From contig NZ_JALJCL010000014.1 of the NCBI RefSeq assembly GCF_023698535.1, forward strand, positions 46,467 to 110,466: DNA of 64,000 nucleotides, in the 5' to 3' direction. Position 1 is the first letter of the stretch. Each line of letters opens with the position of its first letter. This DNA comes from Halorientalis regularis (GTDB taxonomy: Archaea; Halobacteriota; Halobacteria; Halobacteriales; Haloarculaceae). Under the pieces are notes generated by a model, which did no database searches, had not been told where the DNA came from, and saw only the letters and a program-made list of their open reading frames with translations. Below, piece after piece: positions 25,332 to 32,727 of the stretch. The translations under genes were made by a program, and so were the position numbers.

Positions 25332-25411
25332 CGCCGCGGGGACGAGACTGCCGGATCGAAAAGGTTGAATCGTGGAGTCTCCAAGTGTGGGGGTACGACA
25401 CGGGGAATCTC

Positions 25412-26050
25412 ATGCCGGAATGTAACTACTGCGACGCGTCGTTCGAGCAAGAGGGGGCGTATCTCGAACACCTGCACACCGAACACGACGAATCGGAACT
25501 GAGCCGCATCGACCGTCGCCGGGTCGCCGACCACGTCGGCGACGACGAGGAGGGGGAGTTCCCGACGGGGCCGGCCATCATCGGTGGGACGCTTCTGCTG
25601 ACGGTAGGTATCCTCGTCTACGTCGTGTTCTTCCTGAACATCGGCGGCGGGAGTGGCCCCGCGGCCGCCAGCGGGAGCGTCGGCGACGTGGAACAGACGC
25701 CGTACGGCCTCCAGACCGTTCACCAGCACGGAACCATCGACGTGATCATCGACGGGAACACGCTCGACTTCAGCCAGCAGCAGTACCAGCTGCAGGCCGA
25801 CGCGTTCCACTTCGAGAGCGGCAACGGCGTGCGCTGGCACAAACACGCCCAGGGCGTGACGCTGGAGTACGCCATGTCGACGCTGAGCATCGGCGTCACC
25901 GACTCGTCGGTCACCTTCCAGGGGACGACCTACAACGAGAGCGACCCGGACACGAACGTCACGGTCGCCGTCGACGGGAACGACGTCGACCCGTCGTCGT
26001 ACGTCCTGCAGGACGACGACCGTATTCGGATCGTCGCCAACAGTTCCTAA
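25412..26050 (+). CDS. Membrane protein with N-terminal C2H2 zinc finger
   Basis: A 212-residue protein. Residues 4-21 are a C2H2 finger (CNYCDASFEQEGAYLEHLHT plus EH). After an acidic stretch there is one membrane helix (IIGGTLLLTVGILVYVVFFL, about 58-80). A C-terminal domain of about 130 residues then lies, by inference, outside the cell; it is rich in His (VHQHGTIDVIIDG, WHKHAQGVTLEY) and beta strands, which could bind metal. No enzyme signature. It converges with nadE, sharing 4 bases at the stop codons. Confidence 0.75.
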   Translation: MPECNYCDASFEQEGAYLEHLHTEHDESELSRIDRRRVADHVGDDEEGEFPTGPAIIGGTLLLTVGILVYVVFFLNIGGGSGPAAASGSVGDVEQTPYGLQTVHQHGTIDVIIDGNTLDFSQQQYQLQADAFHFESGNGVRWHKHAQGVTLEYAMSTLSIGVTDSSVTFQGTTYNESDPDTNVTVAVDGNDVDPSSYVLQDDDRIRIVANSS

Positions 26051-26901
26051 GACAGCGGCTCCGGCCCCGGCGGCGTCCGTCGCTTGTGCGCGCTGCGCTC
26101 GTAGAGCCCGCGAACTCGGTCGATGACCGACGGATCGACCCCGATCTCGCGGGCGGTCGCGGACTTCGACAGCGGCCCGTCGACGTGGAGCGCGAGCACC
26201 GAGTCGAGCGTCTCGTACGTCAGCCCGAGTTCCCGTTCGTCGGTCTGGCCCGACCACATCTCGGCGCTGGCGGTCTTTTCCGCCAGATCGTCGTCGACGC
26301 CGAGGTGTTTGGCCAGCTGGCGTACCTGCCCCTTGTAGAGGTTGGCGATGGGATGGCAATCGACCGCGCCGTCGCCGTACTTGGTGAAGTAGCCGACCAG
26401 TGCCTCGCTGCGGTTGCCCGTCCCCAGCACCAGCGCGTCCTCCTGGTTCGCGTAGAAGTAGTTCAGGATCGCGCGCGCCCGGACCCGGAGGTTTCCGACG
26501 GCCGTCCGGACGGGGTCGGACTCCACGTCGGTTTCGGGGTCGATCCCCGGCACCACGTCCAGAATCGTGTCGACGATGGGTTCGACCGGCACCACGTCGT
26601 ACTCGATCCCGAGCGTCTCCGCGACGCGTTCGGCGTCGCTCATGTTCCGTTCGCGGTTGACCTCGCTAGGCATCACCAGCCCGTGGACGCTGTCGGTCCC
26701 CAGCGCCTCGACGGCCAGGTACGCCGTCAGCGTGCTGTCGATCCCACCCGAAAGCCCGATGATGGCGTCTTCGACCCCCGCCGCGTCCACCTGGTCGCTG
26801 ATGAACGACGTGATGTGATTCCGACGGGCGTCCAGTTCCGCCGTCGACAGGGAGAGATCGAGCGGCTGATCGGCACGTGCAATCGCGTCCGTTTCTGCCA
26901 T
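26047..26901 (-). CDS. nadE: NAD+ synthetase
   Basis: A 284-residue ammonia-dependent enzyme that amidates nicotinic acid adenine dinucleotide. The ATP pyrophosphatase loop SGGIDST is at residues 51-57, followed by GLVMPSEVNRERNMSDAE. Further motifs are GNLRVRARAILNYFYANQ, LVLGTGNRSEALVGYFTKYGD and the closing KTASAEMWSGQTDERELGL. Length is as expected for single-domain NadE without a glutaminase domain. The gene overlaps the convergent neighbour by 4 bases. Confidence 0.96.
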   Translation of the reverse strand: MAETDAIARADQPLDLSLSTAELDARRNHITSFISDQVDAAGVEDAIIGLSGGIDSTLTAYLAVEALGTDSVHGLVMPSEVNRERNMSDAERVAETLGIEYDVVPVEPIVDTILDVVPGIDPETDVESDPVRTAVGNLRVRARAILNYFYANQEDALVLGTGNRSEALVGYFTKYGDGAVDCHPIANLYKGQVRQLAKHLGVDDDLAEKTASAEMWSGQTDERELGLTYETLDSVLALHVDGPLSKSATAREIGVDPSVIDRVRGLYERSAHKRRTPPGPEPLS

Positions 26902-27131
26902 GCCCGTTCGTTCGACCCCGATGAACTAATACGTCCCGACGCCCCCCGATTTCCGGACAGGCGTTCGGTTCGAGCGGGCGGAAAAGAACAAATCTCGTCC
27001 GACACGAAGTCCGGCGTGGTCCCGGAGGAAAACTGAGGCCACCGGAAGCCGGGGGCAGGTCGATGGGCCACGGCGTGACGGGCAGTTTCGAGCTCTATCG
27101 CGTGTTGGCCGCGGTCCCGGGAGCGGGCCAG

Positions 27132-27443
27132 TCAGCGACGCACGGGGCTGACGAGGTCGCTGGTCGCCGCGCACTCTCTCATCTCGGCCCACGTCTCGAA
27201 GTCGGTGGTCGTGGCCACGAACGCGTCGCGTTCGTCCGCGGAGAGCCGCTGGACACTCCCGACGGTGTCCCGCTCGCAGGGACAGGCGCGGCAGAACGCC
27301 TCGAGCGACTCGAAGTCCGTGTGTTCCCGGACGAACGACCGGCAGAAGAGTGCCTCGGTATTCGGTTTGGGTGTGACGGCTCGTGCGACGGTGGTCGCCA
27401 GGCGGGCAGGGGCGTACGTCCCGACCCGATGGTCGAGCGCCAT
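27132..27443 (-). CDS. Conserved haloarchaeal protein, unknown
   Basis: A 103-residue soluble protein that starts MALDHRVGTYAPARLATTVA. Features are a Cys cluster (FCRACPCERD, with a further Cys in ALFCRSF and ECAATSD) and several acidic helices (HTDFESLEAF, TTDFETWAEM). The Cys spacing might hold metal, but no known motif is met. A 230-base gap separates it from nadE; nothing else is seen there. Confidence 0.6.
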   Translation of the reverse strand: MALDHRVGTYAPARLATTVARAVTPKPNTEALFCRSFVREHTDFESLEAFCRACPCERDTVGSVQRLSADERDAFVATTTDFETWAEMRECAATSDLVSPVRR

Positions 27444-27553
27444 ACACCATCCCTCCCTCCGGAGACGTGTAAAACCAGTGCCACACGACGAAGTCGGGGA
27501 TGTCGGATAGCCCGTCCCGGCCCGAACGCGTCACGAGTCGTGATCCGTGCACC

Positions 27554-27730
27554 TCACTCGGGCGTCGGCGTCTCGGTCTCGGCGACGGTCACATCGACGG
27601 CCGCGTTCGGGACCGCGTGGACGATCCGGACCTGTGCCGTCCCGTCGTCGGTCTCGTTCGCCGGTGTCTCGTCCTGTGCGACGCCCGCTGTCGCCCCGGC
27701 GACCAGCAGGGTCCCGAGGAGTACGGCCAC
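27554..27730 (-). CDS. Short secreted protein with truncated DUF4397-like domain
   Basis: A 58-codon frame from GTG 27730 (VAVLLGTLLVAGATAGVAQD) is a signal-peptide-like helix followed by ETPANETDDG and then TAQVRIVHAVPNAAVDVTV, which matches the opening strands of DUF4397 surface domains, and stops after TPTPE. DUF4397 domains normally run over 100 residues, so this is truncated or a decayed gene. An upstream ATG at 27808 is in another frame, so a frameshift may have cut the N-terminus. Confidence 0.45.
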   Translation of the reverse strand: MAVLLGTLLVAGATAGVAQDETPANETDDGTAQVRIVHAVPNAAVDVTVAETETPTPE

Positions 27731-28024
27731 CGGAACGACACCGGAGGTGCGGCGCGGATAGTTCGTTGGTATGCACCGATGCGAGGACCGACGACGGCTT
27801 GGTCATGCGCGGGATAGCAACGGTCTGCAACTGTTGTCCGGCGGTCGGTCTGGTGATCGGCGGATTTGGCTCGGCTTAGGGCGCGTGCAACGGTCGCTGG
27901 GTGCGTCGAGTGAAACGCTACGTTCAAGTGCCGGGATGCGGTACGCTGGAACGTGAGCGCGCCGGTGTACCATCGAGCGAAGCGAGATGGTGCTCGGGGC
28001 ACGAGCGAACGAAGTGAGCGAAGT

Positions 28025-28095
28025 GCGCCGATGGTCCAGTGGTAGGACTCGAGCTTCCCAAGCTCGCGGCCCGGGTTCAATTCCCGGTCGGCGCA
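28025..28095 (+). tRNA. tRNA-Gly (anticodon CCC)
   Basis: A 71-base cloverleaf. The acceptor GCGCCGA pairs with TCGGCGC, the anticodon stem is CGAGC/GCTCG with loop TTCCCAA, the T arm is CCGGG-TTCAATT-CCCGG, and the discriminator is A. Just downstream a hairpin CCTGCGGC/GCCGCAGG (28099-28127) may end the transcript. From 28037 onward the gene belongs to a 107-bp repeat found again at 29680, marking it as an integration site. Confidence 0.97.
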
Positions 28096-28143
28096 TTTCC
28101 TGCGGCGAACAATTCGTGAGCCGCAGGTATCGGAGAGGGAATT
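28037..28143 (+). repeat. 107-bp direct repeat, left copy (att-like)
   Basis: Bases 28037-28143 are identical to 29680-29786. The copy covers tRNA-Gly from the D loop to its 3' end plus 48 bases beyond, including the hairpin after the tRNA. It bounds a 1.5-kb segment carrying the HsdR_N-type nuclease and a TRAM-like mini ORF. Confidence 0.95.
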
Positions 28144-28191
28144 GAAGTAGAGAAGACGCAGCGCAACCGACGGGAGCGACCGTCTTCGCGT

Positions 28192-28214
28192 GGTTCAATT
28201 CCCGGTCGGCGCAT
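28192..28214 (+). repeat. 23-bp repeat of the tRNA-Gly 3' end (core att copy)
   Basis: GGTTCAATTCCCGGTCGGCG plus CAT repeats the T arm and acceptor end of tRNA-Gly (28074-28096). It lies between the tRNA and the nuclease gene, whose stop codon is 6 bases away, and suggests a second or nested integration event. Confidence 0.9.
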
Positions 28215-28219
28215 GACAA

Positions 28220-29380
28220 TTAGAACAGATCGTCAGTCGTCTCTGCTGACCGAAGCGCCCCGAGAGTAGTATATCGAAGGCCTTGCGGGTACTTCGTCTC
28301 GTAGGGAACGGGGTCTTCCAACTCGTACAGACTGTCCGGTTCAAACCGAATCACCATCTTGTCCTCTGCGATTTTCGCGCCGTCGGCGTACTCTTCGATG
28401 GGGCGAGATAATTCGGCTTCTTCAGGTGGAACTACATCCTTGACCGTAGCGAAGTATTTGACCTGTCGCACGTCGCCAGTCACGTACATTGCTACGTACT
28501 CAAACTCGCTCCCGACACGAACGAACCCCCACGCATTGTTCTCCTTCAGGAAGGGCAGACCGGATTCTTTCGTCGGGAACACTGCGACCTTCGCGTCCCC
28601 GTTGCCATCCACCTCGGCGCGTCTAATCTGACCGGCGATGTGATTGTCCGATGGTTCGATACCACCACCGCTACCACCACCTATCGGGCCGTCTGTGCCA
28701 CCATCATCAGTGTCTATTTCGGATTCAATATCCGAGACGAGGCGGTCAATCATCTCCTTCGCCTGTGTTTCCGCAAGCGACGAGATAGCGTCTGAAACCT
28801 CGTCAGCTAGCGTGTTCGAGAGTTCGACTGCCAAGTCGTCCTTATCCGCTTCGAGGGTTCGGCGGGCTTCACGGAGTTCGTTGATACGTCCGAGTATTTT
28901 CCCTGACTCCCCTGACTCGATAGCGTCTTTTTCGTAGGCCTTCAGGACAGCAAGGCGGTTTGGAAGGTCTTCCAGGGCTACGTCACCGACCTTCTGAACG
29001 TCTACGTTCGAGGCGTCCACACGGCGCTGAAAGAAGCGGTACTGCTTGCCGTTCGTGAGGATTCCGTAGGTGACATTCTTGTTTGTCATGTACGACGACA
29101 ATTGGTCTTCGTGGTCGTCGGTCAGGGCTGTGTCTGCCCCCTTGGCCTCGAGGAAAGCGACCGGTGTGCCATCGAGAATCAGCGCGTAATCTACCTTGTA
29201 GGTCTGCCCGAACGCTTCGACAGAGTATTCAAGCTGAGTGTTTTGCGGAATCTGCCAATCGAGAAGATCTAAAAAGTCACGTAGCACGGCGGCCTTCGTG
29301 TTAGCCTCGTCCATCTGTGGAGAAGAGTCGAGAACGGCGTCAGATTGTTCGACATACTCCCAAACAGTGTCCCTATCCAT
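28220..29380 (-). CDS. Type I restriction HsdR N-terminal-like nuclease
   Basis: A 386-residue protein. Residues 1-160 match the HsdR N-terminal PD-(D/E)XK nuclease fold. YKVDYALILDG gives Asp64, VAFLEAKGAD gives Glu78 and Lys80, and TNKNVTYGILTNGKQYRFFQ is the typical following strand pair. Residues 160-225 form a coiled coil, then a Gly-rich linker (IGGGSGGG) leads to a C-terminal beta domain. No helicase, HsdM or HsdS is present, so it is a stand-alone nuclease, probably defensive. It is the main cargo of the tRNA-Gly island and has lower GC than core genes. Confidence 0.88.
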   Translation of the reverse strand: MDRDTVWEYVEQSDAVLDSSPQMDEANTKAAVLRDFLDLLDWQIPQNTQLEYSVEAFGQTYKVDYALILDGTPVAFLEAKGADTALTDDHEDQLSSYMTNKNVTYGILTNGKQYRFFQRRVDASNVDVQKVGDVALEDLPNRLAVLKAYEKDAIESGESGKILGRINELREARRTLEADKDDLAVELSNTLADEVSDAISSLAETQAKEMIDRLVSDIESEIDTDDGGTDGPIGGGSGGGIEPSDNHIAGQIRRAEVDGNGDAKVAVFPTKESGLPFLKENNAWGFVRVGSEFEYVAMYVTGDVRQVKYFATVKDVVPPEEAELSRPIEEYADGAKIAEDKMVIRFEPDSLYELEDPVPYETKYPQGLRYTTLGALRSAETTDDLF

Positions 29381-29445
29381 GTTGTTCTGTCACGTCACAG
29401 CGGCGGCTTATCAAACCCTGCGAACGAATTTCGGTGGCAAAGGAA

Positions 29446-29550
29446 TCAGTCGTAGTAATTCACACGCTCGACAACTTCCGCGAAGGCGGCGTTCTGATAT
29501 ACATCGGTAATCTCGACGGTGACGTGCTCGCCCTGTTCGGTGTCGGGCAT
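29446..29550 (-). CDS. 34-residue TRAM-like mini ORF
   Basis: ATG 29550 opens MPDTEQGEHVTVEITDVYQN, followed by AAFAEVVERVNYYD and a stop. The pattern GEHVTVEITDV...AFAEVVE is the second half of a TRAM RNA-binding domain, which in haloarchaeal small TRAM proteins is about twice this length. It is either a real short protein or a fragment. It lies inside the tRNA-Gly island, upstream of the nuclease gene on the same strand. Confidence 0.45.
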   Translation of the reverse strand: MPDTEQGEHVTVEITDVYQNAAFAEVVERVNYYD

Positions 29551-29679
29551 ATACGTTTTGCGTGAGAAGCGGGCGACTGTTGGACGGATTTTGGGTGTAG
29601 ACGCCTGAAAGCGCCGGTGCCGAGTCGAGCGGAGCGAGACGAGGGCTGATAGACGAGCGCCAGCGAGTCTATCAGAAGT

Positions 29680-29786
29680 CAGTGGTAGGACTCGAGCTTC
29701 CCAAGCTCGCGGCCCGGGTTCAATTCCCGGTCGGCGCATTTCCTGCGGCGAACAATTCGTGAGCCGCAGGTATCGGAGAGGGAATT
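29680..29786 (+). repeat. 107-bp direct repeat, right copy (partial tRNA-Gly)
   Basis: Identical to 28037-28143. It holds 59 bases of tRNA-Gly(CCC) without the 5' acceptor strand and part of the D arm, so it cannot make a functional tRNA. A degenerate further copy follows: 29825-29846 resembles the T-arm end, and 29886-29921 resembles the downstream flank. Confidence 0.95.
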
Positions 29787-29928
29787 CAACTACGCAAATC
29801 CGAGCGGTAGCGAGGATTTGCCATCGGGTTCAATTTCCGACCGACGATGTCGGTCGGCGTTCACCTCCCGGTACTCGGTGAACTGCCGGCCGGCGCATAC
29901 CTGTGGCGAACAACTCGCCAGCCCTGGC

Positions 29929-30231
29929 TCACTCCTCCCGGCCGAACCGGGAGAACAGGCCGACGCCGATGGCGATGCCCGCGGCGATGCCGGCACCGGC
30001 GACGGGACCGGTGGCCGACGGGATCTCCATCCCGGCACTCGCGTCGACCGGTTCGGTCGCGCCGGGATCGTCGGCGGCCGGGGCCGGCGTGGCGGGTGCC
30101 GGCGTCGTCGCGTTGTCGGCGGCGGCCGCGCCGGAGACGAACAGGGTCCCCAGCACAGCGAGCGCGAGCGCCAGTCGCGCCGCTCGGTCGATCACACTGT
30201 ACACGGTTCCGTCGTCGCGTGTCTGTCCCAT
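29929..30231 (-). CDS. Small secreted/anchored protein
   Basis: A 100-residue protein starting MGQTRDDGTVYSVIDRAARL. A signal-type helix (LALALAVLGTLFVSGAAAA) is followed by a Pro/Ala/Thr-rich linker (NATTPAPATPAPAADDPGAT) and a C-terminal hydrophobic helix GPVAGAGIAAGIAIGVGLFS ending RFGREE. It is likely exposed on the cell surface between two membrane-associated ends. Function unknown. It is divergent from the histidine kinase gene; the shared gap has a TATA box (CATATAAAAGG near 30319) for the kinase. Confidence 0.6.
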   Translation of the reverse strand: MGQTRDDGTVYSVIDRAARLALALAVLGTLFVSGAAAADNATTPAPATPAPAADDPGATEPVDASAGMEIPSATGPVAGAGIAAGIAIGVGLFSRFGREE

Positions 30232-30427
30232 CCGTTGACCCCCTGGAAGCGTTCGCTGCGTTGTCGTCCCCACGACGCCCACTCGATGCTTCCGTTGATA
30301 CCACCAACGTCAGCATCCATATAAAAGGTTGGTCCTCACATCCGAGGGATCGGGGGTGGTCGGCCGTCCCGCATCTGCCACTCCGATACACATAAGGCGG
30401 CGAGTCGAACAGGGAAAACCAGGGGAC

Positions 30428-31531
30428 ATGGCCTGGACCGATGTCGACGAGTGGGTCATCGACACGTTCTTCGAGTGGATCGTTCCAGTCGTGAGTCTCG
30501 TCTTGCTCGCGTTGTTCGTCGGGTTGGTCCGGATGCACGTCGACGAACCGTTCTTTCGGGCGCTCGATCTCGTGCTGCCGGCACTGTTCGTGACGCTGAT
30601 CGTCTGGCAGGGGCTGAAGCTCCACGAGCAGAACCTGACGACGGAGGGCCGACGGACGGTCGCGGTCTGGTACGCGCTGGGGATCTACACGATGGTGGGG
30701 CTGGCCGGGTGGTCGGTCCTGCTGGGGCTGCTGGGCCAGGACGTGCCGATGAGCGTCGAGTCGACGACGGAGATCGTCGCCGGCGGCTTCTTCGGGCTCC
30801 TGGTGGGGACCGCACAGGTCCGGGCCAAACAGAACGCGGAGGCGGCGACGCAGGCCCAGATGGAACAGGAGTTCGTCGAGCGCCAGCAGGAGACCAACGA
30901 ACTGTTGAACCGCATCCTGCGTCACCACCTGCTGAACGGACTGACGGTCATCCGGGGGCAGGCACAGCTGCTGGAAGCCCGCGTCGACGGCGAGGGAGTC
31001 GATCACGCCGAGACGGTGATCGACCGCGCCGACGAGATGACGGCGACCATCGAGGAGATCAGAGACATTACGCGGACGCTCACCGAGGAGCCGACCCTGT
31101 TGCCGGTCGATCTCGGGGCCGTCCTGTCCGAGGAACTGTCCGCGGCCCGGGAGACGTTTCCCGAGGGGACCTTCGAGGTGGTCGGCTCGATTCCGGCCGA
31201 CTGCACAGTCCGGGCCAACGACCTGCTCGGACGGGCCATCGCGAACGTCCTGGCGAACGCGGTCGAACACAACGACAGCGAGGACCCGCAGGTGGAAGTG
31301 TCGGTCGCGAAACGGGAGGACGAGGTCGTTCTCTCGGTGGCCGACAACGGCCCTGGCATTCCCGACGAGGTGCGGGCGGACGTGTTCGAGCCAAGCGAGC
31401 GGGGACTCGACAGCGACGGCGAGGGACTCGGGCTCTTCCTGACGGCGTCGGTCCTCGAACAGTACGGCGGGCGCGCCTGGATCGGCGACAGGGGGAAGGG
31501 GGCCGTCGTGAATCTCGAACTGCCACGGTAG
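30428..31531 (+). CDS. Membrane sensor histidine kinase
   Basis: A 367-residue kinase. Residues 1-140 contain about four membrane helices (VVSLVLLALFVGLV, LVLPALFVTLIVW, GIYTMVGLAGWSVLLGLLG, IVAGGFFGLLVGTAQ) and no large extracellular domain, so it probably senses a membrane signal. A coiled coil leads to the phosphoacceptor box NRILRHHLLNGLTVIRGQAQ. The ATPase domain has the N box IANVLANAVEHND, G1 VADNGPGIP and G2 GEGLGLFLTASVLEQYGG. No receiver-domain gene is adjacent. ATG 30428 gives a complete first helix. Confidence 0.93.
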   Translation: MAWTDVDEWVIDTFFEWIVPVVSLVLLALFVGLVRMHVDEPFFRALDLVLPALFVTLIVWQGLKLHEQNLTTEGRRTVAVWYALGIYTMVGLAGWSVLLGLLGQDVPMSVESTTEIVAGGFFGLLVGTAQVRAKQNAEAATQAQMEQEFVERQQETNELLNRILRHHLLNGLTVIRGQAQLLEARVDGEGVDHAETVIDRADEMTATIEEIRDITRTLTEEPTLLPVDLGAVLSEELSAARETFPEGTFEVVGSIPADCTVRANDLLGRAIANVLANAVEHNDSEDPQVEVSVAKREDEVVLSVADNGPGIPDEVRADVFEPSERGLDSDGEGLGLFLTASVLEQYGGRAWIGDRGKGAVVNLELPR

Positions 31532-31951
31532 CTACTCCAGGAACTCGGGGAACTCGGTCTGCTCGGGGTCCCGATCCGGTTGCTCGGTCATCTCGGGGAG
31601 ATCGGAGACGGCGGAGGGGAGGTCGGTCGCACGACTGGTCGTGTCGTCGTCCTCGGCGGGCTCGTCGTCGTCCAGTTCCGCGCTGATGACGGCCGCCCAG
31701 ATGTCTTCGAGGTCGGTCGCGTTGTCGACGGCCCGTTTCCGTTTGGTGCCTTTCTGTTTCCCCTCCTTGTAGGCGAGTTCGACGATGCTGGCGTCGTAGT
31801 TTGTCCCCATCGCCTGGTGGACGGCCTCGTACTCCTCCTCGTTGCGCTGGCCCAGCGAGGCGGCGACGCCGAGCGCGAAGGCACGCTCCATGGCCTCGTC
31901 GCGGTCGAGGTGGTCCCAGTCGGTGTCGAAGCGATTCTCGTAGAGGTTCAT
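31532..31951 (-). CDS. Conserved haloarchaeal protein paired with KaiC-like ATPase
   Basis: A 139-residue acidic protein beginning MNLYENRFDTDWDHLDRDEA. It has a helical N-terminal half (MERAFALGVAASLGQRNEEE, ASIVELAYKEGKQKGTKR) and a disordered acidic/Pro tail. The ATG overlaps the stop of the upstream KaiC-like gene (ATGA), implying coupled translation and a shared task. It meets the histidine kinase gene end-to-end with no gap. No family function known. Confidence 0.7.
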   Translation of the reverse strand: MNLYENRFDTDWDHLDRDEAMERAFALGVAASLGQRNEEEYEAVHQAMGTNYDASIVELAYKEGKQKGTKRKRAVDNATDLEDIWAAVISAELDDDEPAEDDDTTSRATDLPSAVSDLPEMTEQPDRDPEQTEFPEFLE

Positions 31952-32634
31952 CGCTGTACTTTCTCGTTGGGATGGACTCGCAACCCGCTGTCCGAGAAGT
32001 CGATCTTGTGGATGTCACAGTCGATGGCCGTCCCGCGCATCTTGATCGTCTGGACGCCGCGTGTCATCCCGCCGGCTTCCATGTAGTTGTGGAAGAAAAC
32101 CACTCCGTGGGCGAGGTAGTGCTCGTCCGAGTAGGAGGTCGGATCGGTCATCTCCGAGATGAGCAGGATCGTCGCGTCGGTCTGTTTCAGCGAGGAGAGA
32201 AAGCCCGTGATCTCCTCGGACATATCGGCGAAGAAGTGCTGGAGGAGCATCGTCGAGTCGATGACCGCGCGGTCGATATCGTTGGACTCGATGAAGGCCT
32301 TCAGCCGGTTTGTCAGGCCGCCGTCGGTGCCGAACTGGGTGATGGTCCGCTTGCCGGCCTCGGTCACGAGATTGAGAAACTGCACTCGATCCGAGCGCAT
32401 CACCTTCTCGAAGCCGAAATCGAAGTTCGACATGTCGTGGACGAGTTCGTCTTTCGACTCGTGCATCGTGACGTACAGGCAGTTCTCGCCGTTGCGGGCC
32501 CCCTCGGTGATGAACATCGAAGAGAAGGTCGTCTTGCCGCTCCCCGGCGGGCCACTGACCACGTACAGCCGGTTCGCCGGGAGGCCGCCCTCGACGATCT
32601 CGTCGAAACCCGGGACACCGCTCGAAACGCGCAT
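31948..32634 (-). CDS. KaiC/RAD55-family ATPase
   Basis: A 228-residue single-domain RecA-fold ATPase. MRVSSGVPGFDEIVEGGLPA leads into the Walker A VVSGPPGSGKTTFSS. Walker B is around DRAVIDSTMLL, and the sensor strand ATILLISEMTDPTSYSDEHY is typical of KaiC-like proteins in archaea. Such proteins take part in signalling or archaellum/chemotaxis control rather than recombination. It forms a two-gene operon with the 139-residue protein and converges with a histidine kinase, so a signalling role is plausible. Confidence 0.88.
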   Translation of the reverse strand: MRVSSGVPGFDEIVEGGLPANRLYVVSGPPGSGKTTFSSMFITEGARNGENCLYVTMHESKDELVHDMSNFDFGFEKVMRSDRVQFLNLVTEAGKRTITQFGTDGGLTNRLKAFIESNDIDRAVIDSTMLLQHFFADMSEEITGFLSSLKQTDATILLISEMTDPTSYSDEHYLAHGVVFFHNYMEAGGMTRGVQTIKMRGTAIDCDIHKIDFSDSGLRVHPNEKVQR

Positions 32635-32727
32635 ACCCGGAACAGATCCATCTCGGAATATATGTGTTCCTGCTGTGTTCTCACGATTGAGAACGGTACG
32701 GGGTCACGGCCCGGGTCGTTGGCCGTT

